64,000 bases of DNA from Simmondsia chinensis. Lineage: Eukaryota; Streptophyta; Magnoliopsida; Caryophyllales; Simmondsiaceae. The notes under the pieces were generated by a model. It was not told the DNA's origin. It saw only the letters and a program-made list of their open reading frames with translations, and made no database searches. The position numbers and the translations under genes were made by a program. This document shows, piece after piece, positions 1-12,300 of this stretch (the stretch's first letter is position 1; the number at the start of each line of letters is the position of its first letter). The stretch is from assembly GCA_018398585.1 (NCBI GenBank), contig JAGTTD010000001.1, positions 8,558,501 to 8,622,500 of the forward strand. Reading direction: 5' to 3'.

Positions 1-96
1 GAAGTCTTGTTTTGATTACTGGTTTTGTAATAATAGAAAAAATAAAAAACCAATAATCTTGATTACCCGTTTTGCTCACTAACCTCGAATTCTAGA

Positions 97-1560
97 TAAA
101 AATCCCTTTCTCTGCCAAAACCCTAACCCTTTCAGCCTTCACCATTATCGCGTTGGGGGGGAGACCCCCCCCCCCCCCCCCAGCGGCCGCCGGTAGCTAA
201 CGCCGGCAATTTTCTCATTTTCCTTGACTCGTCGTGGGCTTGGGTGTCTCCTTCTGGTGTCTGGGTGCTCTGTTTCCAAAGGTCTTGGTGGGGTCAGGTT
301 CTCCACGTCCGTGTGGCCTGGGTGGTTGGTCTTCGTCGCGCCTCTCAGTCGGCCGCTGAACTTCCAAACCGAGGTCCAACGGTGTGGATCTGACCCGTTT
401 TGTGATTGCGCCCTTCTTGCTGCCCTTCCTGTTGGTGTGCTTTTCGGTGGCTTCGCCGGTCATGCTTGGCGGTTGTTGTTCGGTGGTTGTGGGGTCTGTG
501 CTTGGGTGTTGGGCGATGGGTCGGGTATGGTGTCTTAGGTGATGGGTCGTGTCGTGTGATGGCTCTCGCTCGTGCTCACGCCGAGTCTTTTTGCTGTCGA
601 CCTCTCTCCGCCGTGCCTCCCAACTGCTTGACTCTCCTCCACCGTGTCCCTGCTTCGTCGCCGCTCTCCGTCCTGCACCGCCGGCTTGGCTTGGTGAGGC
701 CTCGGTTTTGTTGTCTGTGGGTTGAGTTCGGGTCCGTTTCTTGAGTCCGCTCTTTTTGGGTTTCTCTCCGACCCGCTCGGGACCACATTTGTTTGGGGCT
801 TCCATTTCCCATCCGTTGTGGTTCTCCTCAGGAGATGGTTTGCTGAGCTACGGGGTCAGGTTCGGGTTCCATTTTGCTCCCTCACCCCTTTCTAATGGTT
901 GCCTCTCCGTGGTTTGTCGCGATTGTTGATGGGTTTTCGTGGTTTGGGATCTGGGTTCGTGAATCCAGGTGGGTGTTGTCTGGGCTTTGGGTCGTAGGCT
1001 TGGTGTTGCTCGGGTGCTTGGTCGTGGGGAGTGGGGCCTCTTCGGCTTGGGGTTGATGGTTGCGGGGTATCTCCTCCGTCGTGGTCCCATCCCCCTCGTT
1101 CCTGGCACCTTGGGTCTCCGTGCCCCTGCTTCTCTATCTGATTATGCCTCCGGTAGCCCCCTGCCACTGATCGCCTTTTCTGCTTCCGCGGCCTTGCGGT
1201 GCTCTTCCGTATAAAAGATCCAGTTAAAATGGACTGGATCGGGTTGATGTCTCCGCTTGGGTTTGATTGGTACCTTTTATTTTTCATTGTCTTAAGATTG
1301 TTTGCACTTTCGTGTGTTTGTTGGTTTCCTTGGGGTGTTTGTTGGTGTTTTGGGTGTGTTGTTGGTTTTTTGGGGTGTTTTTGGGTGTTAGGGTGTTTTT
1401 GGGTGTTTTCTGGTGTTTGGTTTAGGGGTGTTCGGGTGTCTCTTCGTGTTTTTTGGGTTGTTGGGATCGTTGGTTGCTTTGAATCTCTTAACAGGATTGT
1501 AATTTGTACCTTTCTTTCCTTTTGAATAAAATTCCGTGATGGGTCAATTATAAAAAAAAA
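97..1560 (+). mobile_element. LINE-type retroposed insertion with TSD and poly-A tail
   Basis: The 15-base sequence acctcgaattctaga occurs at 82-96 and again at 1561-1575, and the segment between ends in a run of A (1552-1560) after an AATAAA-like signal near 1525. Perfect duplications plus an A tail are the mark of target-primed reverse transcription, so this is a LINE or a transcript moved by LINE machinery. The segment is much more G/T-rich than its surroundings, and its 3' third (1290-1480) is built of TTGGTGTTT-like words, as in some plant LINE 3' regions. I find no reverse transcriptase; long open frames on either strand are composition artefacts. It could be an internally deleted LINE or a processed non-coding transcript. 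Confidence 0.68.
165..181. repeat. 17-base poly-C tract
   Basis: An uninterrupted C run preceded by seven G (155-161). It lies about 70 bases inside the 5' end of the retroposed insertion. Runs like this are often mis-sized in assemblies. Confidence 0.9.
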
Positions 1561-1587
1561 ACCTCGAATTCTAGACTTTATGCTTAG

Positions 1588-2298
1588 ACAGGCCCGCAAA
1601 TGAGCCGAGCCAAGTTGAATCATGGCTAGCTTAGGTTGACTCGTTAACTAAATGAGAACGGCTTGGCTCGGTATCATTTATCTAAATGAGCCGTATATCC
1701 GTGCTCAGCTCGACTCATTAACTAAATGATACTGGCTCGATATCGGTATCATTTAGGCTTGATTATTCGGTGAGCTGGCTCGTCAAGCTTTATAGGTTCA
1801 TTTACGCATTGATGCATTGGGCTCATTTACCAGGCTCATTAGACTCGTTTATCAGGCTTGTTAGACTCATTTCTAATAATTGTTACTTGGGATGCTAAAA
1901 GGGGTAAGAAAACAAACCATGCATGGAACTGTGCTCCTCCTTCAGGCCAACTAACCGGGCTCCGTCTTCTTCCTTTTTTATTATTTCTCCTCTCTCTTTT
2001 TTCTCTCTCCTTTGTTTGGGTCAAAGTTTAAAAGGTCAAACCCTAAAAAACATTAAAACCCATAATGAATGGTAGAGGAAGCGCCACATAACACAATCTA
2101 GACATGCGAGCCGATAAACGAGCTAGCTCATAAGCCTTTCGAGCCAAGTTGGCCTTGGTTTGATTTGGCTCCCTTATTTAAACGAGCTATCCTTAAACAA
2201 CCAGAACCGGCTTTTGAGTTAACTTAGACGAACCCGATAGAGCCTTAGCAAGCCGAGTCAAACCAGCTTATGAGCCGACTTGACTTATTTGCAGCCTT
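1588..2298. mobile_element. hAT-like non-autonomous element (MITE)
   Basis: The 8-base sequence atgcttag flanks the segment at 1580-1587 and 2299-2306. The ends form an imperfect terminal inverted repeat: acaggcccgcaaat on the left, aaggctgcaaat read inward from the right. An 8-base duplication with short TIRs fits hAT elements. The interior is packed with diverged words of the type gagccgagcc and ggctcattta in both orientations, as expected for subterminal repeats that bind a transposase. No transposase frame is present. The call rests on the TSD and TIR; family is inferred. Confidence 0.6.
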
Positions 2299-2689
2299 AT
2301 GCTTAGAGGTAAGCTAGCTTGACTTATTTATAATCCAATGCTTAGATGTGAATATCCAGTTATTGTTTATTATATCTATCACTGTTATATATCAACAGTG
2401 TTTATGGGCCGAGAAAATTCCAAATTGTTCATATTACACGAGAGGGGATGTTTGTGGATGTGACTTGTGGTGGGTCCACACAAATGCATGTAGGCCTTGT
2501 GTCCTTGTACTGGCATGTATGATGTCAATGATCATGATGACATTTGGGCTCCGGCTGTGAAGAATAAGCATTTAAACACGCAACTTTTCTAAGTTATTTG
2601 GAGTATAAAATGGGATTTTCCTGCTTAAAAAGGGATTTTAGCGGTCAGGTATCTATCTAAGAAAGACCTCCGGTGAAAAAAAATGATAA

Positions 2690-3735
2690 TAGGGCTCAAG
2701 TTGCTTTATGATTTGATAAATGGGCGGATGACAAGTCAGTGGTGGAGTTGGTTGGTGGGAATTTGGGTGGTTGTGACCATAGTCTTAAAGTTTTGTACTT
2801 CATTAAAGAAGGGGAATCGGATGTGGAGTGAGTTAAAAGGATTATTCGTACTCACATTCACAAAATTGCATTTGGGGTGCCTATTCCAAAAACAAATGAG
2901 GATAAGATGAGTTAGGGATAATTGGATCTGATCAATTTAGTGTCCAATTAGCTACTTGGTTGGCTTCTAATCAGGAATGGTCTAAGAGGCATTCTTCGAA
3001 ATTTCGTCAGACTTGAAACCTGAATGTTCATCAGAAAATAGAAATAACTTAGTACTTCAAGATGCCCAGTTTGATCCCCAAAAATCGGTCATTCTTACTA
3101 TGCATACGCATCTAGAATAGACCTTTCGTCAACAGGTGGATGAGGAGTCAGGCTGCCCAGATATTAAATCAAGAACTACAAACTCTAGTAGCGACTGCTA
3201 GATTTCTTTGAATCCTTCTCTGATAGGTTAGCTTAAGGTGAATTCCGATGGCTCAAGACACGGTAACACGGTGTTTGCAGACTTCATTATTCGTGATCAT
3301 CATGAGGAAATGCTCCTTGCAGGCTTGAGAGAGCTGGTAATGCTTCTATTTTGGTGATTGAAGCAATAGTAACTAAAGATACCGTATACCATACTACTTG
3401 TCTTAGATCCCATAAAATTATTCTAGAAGGTGATAATAAAGTGGGGACAAAGGTTGTTATGGTTCCTACGCGACGCCAACTGGTATCCTATTTCATGGAT
3501 GATATTTATCTCATATGTCATCAGTGTGCCCTGATCACTTTGAACCATTGTTTCCAGAAAGCAAATAGACCAGCACATTGGGTAGCAAATTCGGCTCGTA
3601 GGGGTTTGTCCTTTCAGTGTAGCATCGGAGCCCTCTCTTCTCGATATGGAACTTATTATAAGATATTATTTATGATGTCAAAAGAAGCACAATATTATAA
3701 CAAGATATATAATTCTTCTCTCGGTGGAACATAGT
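2690..3735 (+). pseudogene. LINE remnant with RNase H (RVT_3-type) domain, broken
   Basis: From about 3237 the plus strand reads LKVNSDGS, the first RNase H strand with its catalytic Asp. A frame change near 3335 is followed by SILVIEAI (catalytic Glu) and ILEGDNK (second Asp), then a C-terminal stretch with ANRPAHWVAN, all typical of the RNase H at the end of plant non-LTR elements. Upstream (2690-3200) stops occur in every frame and only short patches look coding. The frameshift and stops make it a pseudogene. There is no visible poly-A tail or TSD, so the element boundaries are unknown. Confidence 0.6.
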
Positions 3736-4169
3736 GGAAACACTACTGTTAGCCAATATCTTCTAAAAGTTGTCAACAATAGTTTCTTATCGGCATCTCT
3801 TAGCGTCGTCAAATACCCGTTGCAATCAATTACTTAAGATATTTGTTTAAACAATTGATGAAAATCAATGATAAAGTAACTTTTAAATTAGAAGATCTTA
3901 TCCAAATAAAGTTAGTCTGTATGATTTGTAAAAGGGGTGAGTTTAAATTGGGAGTTTAGGGTTTCTTAAAGTGATTTACATTTGTGGGGATTGGATACTA
4001 TTCAGGACTGGGTACGAAAATTTGGATGCAAACAAATTATTAACTATTATAGAAAACAATTTGTATATATATAAAATAAAAACAATAATTTATAAAAATA
4101 AATTATCTAACCACTTTTTATAATTTAATACTTAATATTGGATCTATAAATTGGTCAATTTAAAATTTT

Positions 4170-4375
4170 TTAATAGTTCGGAATATGTTTAATAAAATTG
4201 GAAGTTGGAAAAGTACATTAATTTTAGTCAATGGTTTTGTAGTATTTTTTTAATAGAATTAGAAGTTAAAAAGTCACATTAATTTTGAATAATAATTCGA
4301 ATTATTTTTAATAAAATTAAAAATTTAGAAAGTCACTTTAATTTTGGATAATAATTCTGAGATTTCTTTATATTT
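4170..4375. repeat. Three diverged AT-rich tandem copies (about 65-70 bases)
   Basis: A unit with the order aataattcgga..tttaataaaatt..aagtcacattaatttt appears three times with substitutions and small indels. Nothing else is recognisable in the AT-rich stretch 3736-4440. Confidence 0.5.
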
Positions 4376-4479
4376 ATTCTTCAAAATATTTTCAGGAGGA
4401 TACGTCCCCAATTTTTCAAGTGAAAAATGATTTCCCGATTCTTTCCTTTGTACTACAAATTAGAAAACAACATTCCCTT

Positions 4480-5410
4480 AAGTTGTCTTTGGCACATGAA
4501 ATTATATGGTGAATTGCAATTCTAATTTCAATTTTCATACAATTAAAATTTTATTGTTTGATTCATTAAAAAAATTGGAGGTCGGAATTATAATTTCACA
4601 ATGATTCAACTCATTACAGGTTTTCGGTCAATTGAGATGGAGTATTTCATGTTTTAAATCAATTATAATCGGATTATGGTTGGAGCAGATTACATTGCCC
4701 TCGAGTTATTATGGCTAGAGCAATTCACTTTGAACTCGAGTTATTTGAGTTTCGAGTCAAACGGGGTCGAATATCCAAACGAATCATTTGGTGTTCGAGT
4801 TATCTCAGATTTTTAGTTAATCAAGTTAGCTCTTTCGAGATTCAGGCAAAAATGATCGGGTTTGAGCTGATTTAAGTTATTTCGAGCTCGAGTCATCTTA
4901 GGTTGAGTTAAAGATGGGTCAGGTCATATAAGTTTTGGGTCAATTTGGTCGGGTCATTTCCACTTTGGCTTAGCTTATTTATATCACATTCAAGTCGAGT
5001 AGTTTTATTTTTAGGATTTGGGTCATCTTGAGTTCGGAGTCAATTGGGTTGGGTCAATTCGAACTTTAAGTTAAGTTGATTTTGATCATTTCAAGTTCAA
5101 TCATTCAAGTTAGGTGATTTCAACGTAGGGATCAAATTTTAGGTTGTATCTAAATAATTCGATTTTGAGTTATATTAGATTTGGGTTAATCAAGTTCGGT
5201 CATTTTAGATTTTAGGTCAATTGACTTCATATGAATTGCAATTCCTTACCTCAACCCAAGAAATCGAAAATTATAATTTTCAATTAAAATCCAATTACAT
5301 GATATTAGATGGTGGACTTGTAATTCCAATTGCAGAAGGTGGTGAACCAAATAACAGAATTAGAATTCTAAGCCCCAATTTTAATATCAACCCCAATTTC
5401 AGACTCCTAT
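4480..5410. repeat. Probable foldback element with degenerate gggtcaatt/gagtcat words
   Basis: Both borders carry gaattgcaatt-type sequence in inverted arrangement (about 4512-4525 and 5231-5245, with ttggcacatg on the left and ggtgaaccaaa on the right). The interior 4640-5220 consists of many diverged copies of words such as gggtcaatttggtcgggtcat and cgagttatttcgag. This looks like a non-autonomous DNA element with subterminal repeats. I could not fix a TSD, so exact ends and superfamily are open. Short open frames inside are not credible genes. Confidence 0.35.
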
Positions 5411-5460
5411 TCCATACTCCATGTATGACCTTATTTTTTAATTTTCTTTTAAACTTTTAG

Positions 5461-6316
5461 TTTTCTTTTATATTTGAAGGCATGACCTGAAGTACGTTTT
5501 TCACATATTCCAATATCACACCAATTTCTTTTTTATTTTTTTATTTTTTTATTTTTTAAAATTTTTTTAAAATTTTTTTTGGGCGGAGTTTCTTATTTAT
5601 TTACATAGAAAAAACTCAAAAAGTATAAAAACAGAAGACTAGGAAACCCCATTTTATATAGTGCAAAACGCACAAGTGAGAGTAGGCAATCATAGATTTT
5701 TTTTTTTTTTTTTTCTTTTGATAAGTGGGCTTTTATTGAAGTTTCAAAGGTTGGAAGCACCAAGAGAGTGTTTACAATACAAAGAAAATTAATAAAATTT
5801 CATTAATTGAGTCATTAAAGTATAACATATCAAAGCAAAGTCAATATTAACAATGATCGAGAAACTAAGTATTCAATGAATAAAATGAAGAAAATTGAGG
5901 CTAACATATGCACATGATTCAATCACTCTTTCAATCAAAGTGTTAAAATTAGCCAACAATTCAACTAGTAGTTAAAATCAAGTTTCCCTTAATTTTGACA
6001 CATGATTGAAACACATATCTAACCTCAAAGCGTCGAATCGCATCTTTTAAGAATGAAATGTAAACATTTTAAAAATTTCGTGCAACTATGCTACAAGCTG
6101 TTGAAGAAAAGAAACATTAACATTAACCATGTTCACTATTTAAATGCACAAACGAACATAACTTTTCTGTGCATGAAAGCCACACAAATCTACACAATCG
6201 GTTCCCGGTGCTAGGAGGAAGATGTTCATAAATCAATAGCTGAAATTTTTACAACAAACAAGGGAATTTGTTGAATATCAAGACATCCCCAAGGTGTCTT
6301 TTCTCACTAAAGCTGA
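5461..6316. other. 3' flank of the kinesin gene, no gene seen
   Basis: This region holds T-rich low-complexity tracts (5527-5580 and a T run near 5698-5714) and unremarkable AT-rich sequence. The part nearest 6317 should contain the kinesin 3' UTR, but I could not pick a polyadenylation site with confidence. Confidence 0.4.
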
Positions 6317-9300
6317 TCAGTTAAATATCCCTCTGGCTGCTGTGGTGAACATGTTGTGAACCTGTGGAATAGAGACAAAAAGTAAGATTTTCACTTCTGG
6401 TGTTAACTAGGAAGCACGGATAGGGATACAGATATATATACAATATATGACACAACTACAATATTCCGACACAAGATTTTTTAAAAAACTAGGATATGAC
6501 ATCTTGGGGACACATTACTTTAAAATTATGTACTCTTTATCTTATGTGTATATATATATATATTCGTTATTTCTCATCAAATTAATAATCAATCATTATT
6601 TATACATTAAATTCACACATTTGGAAAATATGGTTAATAAAGAGATTGTGTAGTCGTAGATAAAAAGTAACAAGAATTTCATTGAATTGAATATGGTGCA
6701 TTTTGAGTTCTACACTTCTACTTGCACCTATAACTAAGAACGTGTCACGACATATCAATACGTGTCAGAAGCGTATCGGAAATTCAAAACAAAAAAAAGG
6801 GATGCACGGAACGTGTCGGAAATTGTCAGTGCTCAATACGTGTCGAATACCAATACTCTGGCAAAACAAAAAAAGGTGTCGGTTCTTCATAGATTCGAAA
6901 TATGAAGTAGGCATGCGTATTTAGGCTTCAAGCCTAATGGAACTTTTTAAAAGAGAATAAATCACAACCCATAGCTAGGCCTTCAATAAACCATCTTAAT
7001 ATAAAATATAATAAAAATATTAAGATACGAAGTAGGCTATATGTAACTCACTCTTCAAACCTTATATTCAAATAACGAAAGTGACATTTTAGAGTACAAA
7101 ATCATTGCCAAGTCTCAACATAATGATTCAGGCCCTAAGCTGTTTTGGGAAAACTGAAACATTGATAGCACTAACCTGCTTGGATGAAAGACCTATCTTC
7201 TCCAGGTCACTCAACTGCAAACAATGCAAAATGTCAGATTAGATGATTAGTTTCTGAGTTAAAAAGAGTCAGAAAAAGAGAAACGACTTTTCATTCGTAC
7301 CGATTTCAATGGACTGGTCTCTCGGAGCTCAATTATGTATTCTGCCCTTTTGGATCCGATCCCCTGCACTTACATCAAGTTCAAAATGGTAACTATACTT
7401 TGTCATCCTGCTAGAAACACGTTCTTCATCCCCTACCCCTACTTGTAAGCTGTTATTTGCAGAGTATAATTTGGGTGTTGTGGGTGGGTTTGAAGACCTT
7501 AGCCTGTTTTCTATAGTAACCACTTTATACGATTCTATGTTTCCAAGGCATGTTAGCATTTCCAGCGCATGTTAAACTCGATGGAAACAAGATTCAAACA
7601 ATCGTGGAATCATCTAACAACAGGATATTTATTAGAAGATTTGTTGGAAAAATTATATTACCAATTTAAAGAACGATTGTATTGTGTGGACATATTGGAC
7701 AATTTTAGTGATCTTATTCATTAGAGTACTGAATTTTCATAGTTATTGTTCAATATTGAGATTTGTTTTCATATTTATACTTTAACGGCTTAACTCATGA
7801 CATTTCATTAATTTTAATTTCTTGTACATCTAATATACAGTGATATAAACAGTTCCTCTGTGCTCCCAAACTTAGAAGCTTGTGACTGCCCACTCCCCTG
7901 TTCCTACTCCTGCTTTTGCTTCGTGCAACTATGCCTTAAACTGCTCAAGATCATCTTTTACCAATAATCGAAAACAGAAAGAACATCAAATGGAGAATGG
8001 ATAATTCTGATAAAAAAGAGGTGAATAGAGAAAGGTGCATTTTCATCATTCATATAATTCAACATACCTTTACTTCCACTAGCTCCTCTCTGCAATGTGA
8101 ACAAAAAACAAGATGTGGTGAGTTATACGAAACACAAATAAATAGCTAGGATGAAGAACTTTGGCAAGAACCCACCTGCTTGCGGTATTTAGGAAGTCGA
8201 TGTACTCCTCAGCAAGACAACTCTGATCGAGTAATTTCCAGGATCAGTCCAGGTAACAGCCAACCAACGAGTTCATAGTGCTAAAAAATATAGCCATACC
8301 TTTAAATTGGAGCTGCGTATGTTGAATTTGTCCAGTGGAGTGCCAAAATCATGGAACTTGTCACGGGTCACAACAAAGGGTGTCGTTGGAGTTTTGGACT
8401 CGAGAAAAGGTAGGTCTCTCAATGAGATTTCATCAAAGGGCATTGTCAGTAGGTTAGAGTTAATTGGGGAGAGAGCTTTCCTCAAGGGACTTTGATATGA
8501 TTTGTTTTTGGCTTTGGATTTGGATGGAGGTGATTGAATGATGGCGGATGTGGTGGTCGACGTTTTGTCCTCCTCATCGAACTCCGCATCTAATTATGGA
8601 AGCAAAATGCCATTAATAGTTAACAACTCGAGCTTCTAGCCAACAATTTGACCACAAAAGTTACTACTGTAATCAAAAGACCAGGTCATAGAATCATCAA
8701 CTTACCTGGATGACAAGCTCTCAATTTAGGCATGATGCCATCAAATAAAGACTCATTTTGTACATCTGTTGCTTCCGTCACTGCAGGTTCCTAAATTTAA
8801 AAAGAAAGCTTCTGCTTAATAACAAAAACAATCTTGCATTCCAAAATGAAGTTTCAAGCTTTTATCCGTGACATTCCAGAAAGGAAACTGAAAATGATTG
8901 AACCTGGGAGAGGTCAGAAACATGAGCTATGGGATTGCAGCTTAAGCACCCATCTTCAGTAACCGTTGAAGTCTCATTAGAGCTGCTTAAACAGTCTTTG
9001 ACATCCTCGAATCTTTGAAGACAGACACCCTGCAAGACGAGTTCAACTTATGAGATGAAATCCATCATGTTACATTAGAGATAAGAAGATAATCCACGTT
9101 AGATCATTTCTAACTTACACTTATGGGAGATTTAGGCACAGCCAAGCTACTGAACAAGTTTCTTCGAGGAATAGACTTCAACCTAAAAAGAGTAAATTAA
9201 GTTAAAAAGATAAGACCAATCTATTACATAGGGTTAGAGCCTTGTTGATCGAGAGGTCATGAGTTCGAATCGCAACAACTGCCACTCTAAATATTATATA

Positions 9301-12300
9301 TTTCAAGCACAAAGTATAGGAGAGCTTGTGCATTATCCAAACTTCAAGCCCAATAGGCATTTGTGCAAGAGGGCATGTTAAAATATAAAACCATTCATGG
9401 ATCTTCACACATCAACTTAAACTTTTGGGATAGTTGGTTCCTTGAAGCATAGCAACATAAACATTAGAGAAACATATCAATGGCATATTTACCTATCTTT
9501 CGCAGAGGGAACAGCTTGATTTGTATTAGCCTTCACGTTCGTAGAACCGTGATGTACTGCTTGTTTCTTCAAAGAGCTTACAGATCCATGAGCTCTACTA
9601 TAATTTGGAGAACCAAATAGTCCTGTTTTTAATGTACTTTTCGTCTTCCCTTTAGATTCAAGCCAGGCATGCAGCTTGGCCTCCATATCAACTTTAACCT
9701 TAGGAGTCACTTGTTTCTGCGCTGTTGAAACAAAATTGGAGATGTGACGTGATCGAGCTGCTAAGCTGACAGTGTGCACTGACTCCTCATATTCTCCAGG
9801 ATTCTATTACAAGACATAAATTACCCCATAAATACTCAAACCCATTAAGTGTTGGATAAAATTTAACTCTTTGAAAACTTGAGATAGTTCAATGTCCTTA
9901 CTAGACAAGCTACCATCAGTGCGCGACTAGTCCCTCCAAGAGAATCCTGCAGTATACGAGTAAGCTTGCTTTCTCGGTATGGGATCCGAGGCTTGTTGTT
10001 GTTCAATGCATGTATCACATTGGACAAGGCAAACAGGGACTGCTTAATCTTGCCACTTTCTTGTAGCCTGATCCCTTCATTGCAAGCCCTTTTGTTGTCT
10101 TCATTGCCTAACAACAAGAAACAGCTTATATTATTCAGCAGAAAATTAAATATTTGAAATTACGAGATGTAATTCATCCTATTGAATTTAAGGGCGAAAT
10201 TTTATCATCTCTATAGGATTAAATCCCGAGTTATTGGGAAAATAACAAAAACGATAAGATTATGGAACTAAATATTCTCGATAGTAATGCCAACAAGCTT
10301 AACAACTAACCTGCTAGATCTATGAGGTTCAGCTTTCCAGTAACACTAGCCCCTTGGCCATCAACAGGAGTGGAAACAGAAATTACAAGAACCCCATGAC
10401 TCCTACTAGAAACATCATTCAGTCCAGTGTGTGCAACTTTACGCCTCTGGACTCCTAGGGAAAACACTTCATGGAATTCAGACATTGAATTAACAGGGAC
10501 ACTCGATAAGCCTCGAAGGTGAATTTGTCCTTCTTTATCATCCAACACGGAAATTTCTTGTGCTTTGAGCTCCAATAGATCATAGCATCTATCTAGATAG
10601 ATTTCATAGTATGAAATCTCAGCTGTACTCCCTGTAGTTTGGCACATAGATAGGACAGTAGACATCGCTAAAGGCATCAGCCCAGGCTGCTCATCGGTAC
10701 CCTGCACCCAACCACACATGTTCACTAATAAAAAATTGTATGTTATCCCAACTATTTCACAATCTGCATCCTAGATAACATGAAGAAGAAAGAAAAAATA
10801 GATAACAAACGAGAGAAAAAGAATGGACAATAGTTCCATTTATTGCGGGCTCCAGAAAAGCCATAGAACTTGCCTAGATACATCAATGACTCAAATTTTC
10901 ACTGCTCTAGAAGGAAGCTTCCATGGACAAACTGACAATTTCTTCACCAATTTCAAAAATGGTTCGATTTTGTTCCGATCTAGAACAAATTGGGCACGTA
11001 TAACCCCACCTAGTGAGATTAAGCCTCAGGTTGTTATTGCTACTGTTTTAATTAAAACAAATTGGACAGTCTTATGTTTTCAGCTCAATATTTTCTGCCT
11101 CCAGCTTGTTTAAGGATGGGTGCCATGTTATTGAGGTTTCAGGATCCCCAACAAGGTATCATATTGCCATTAAGAGAGAAAATATATAGATCTGTGTTAG
11201 GTGGTCGCTCCATAGTTGGGATCACCACTCATCACAAACAAAAAAATAAAATAAATTAAATAAGAAGAAGACAATGGAAAAATTGTGAAATGAAGAGGAA
11301 ACCACATAACCATCTTTGTTGTGGTGGAAAAACAACCACACTTCAATTAATGGATGACACAATTGTGAGAAGAAGAGTAAGCCACATAGTCCTCTGTGTT
11401 AAGGTGGAAGAATAACCACACTTCAATTGATGAATAGCAGAATGTGGCTCTTAATGAGCCACACCAAGTGCCATGGCTCCCCATTGTAAATAGATGTGGA
11501 AGAGTTGGGAAAGGAGTAACACAAAACACAAGAGTTCTCTTCTTGTGAACTTCAAAATAGTAGCGAGAGTGGGAAGGTGATTAAAGAAAAGTTAGAGGAG
11601 TTTGGTGCCCAGAAATCACAAAAACCTTAAAGCACTATTTTGGCTAGGCATTCCCCATATACAACTGTAATCCAGTGAGTTTGTTTCTTTTCTATCCATC
11701 TCTTGTTGCTTATTGTTGGCATTCCCCTGATTCCTACTAGGGACGAATTATAATTATTATTATAATGGAAGTTCTATCGGACCTGTGGTCCGATCACTTT
11801 CCCCCGTATTGGAGGTTTCCACGCAAATCTGGTCTCTTTAATCCTTGTTCTTGGCTCAATTTTATTTTTACTATTTTGACACACATAGTCAGGAAGGTTA
11901 CTAGCTTCCACCAAATTAATATCCTAATATTACGTCAACTTTCCCAACATTTTGAGACGTCAAAGATGCAAAGAATGCCTAATTTATTAATAGAATGGCA
12001 CCTATGCAAAAACAAAACAGCACTCAGCATTTGTTAGAGGGATAGTCCTTTTCCGTCCCAAAAAACATTTTCCACTAGAAAAAGCTTTCTAAGGAAAATC
12101 AAATTTCACTTGAGATATTCCCTTGTTTGTTTCAATGGAAAATGTGAACATGCTCCCATCTTATGATACTTCCTTATTTGTCTTAAAAGAAAACATCTAC
12201 TACCAACAACAACAACAACCCAGTGCCTCAAAGAGGCCGCCAAGGCAGAATCTAGGAGGGTAATATATATGTAGTCTTACCGCTACAAGGTGCTACCCAG

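Noticed and set aside
117..131. Telomere-like aaccctaaccct
   Set aside because: Only about two repeat units; common in plant leaders and not an interstitial telomere array.
892..1623. Minus-strand open frame of about 240 codons through the G/T-rich insertion
   Set aside because: Low-complexity Pro/Arg/Thr/His composition produced by the complement of a G/T-rich strand; it crosses the poly-A tail and TSD, and has no domain signature.
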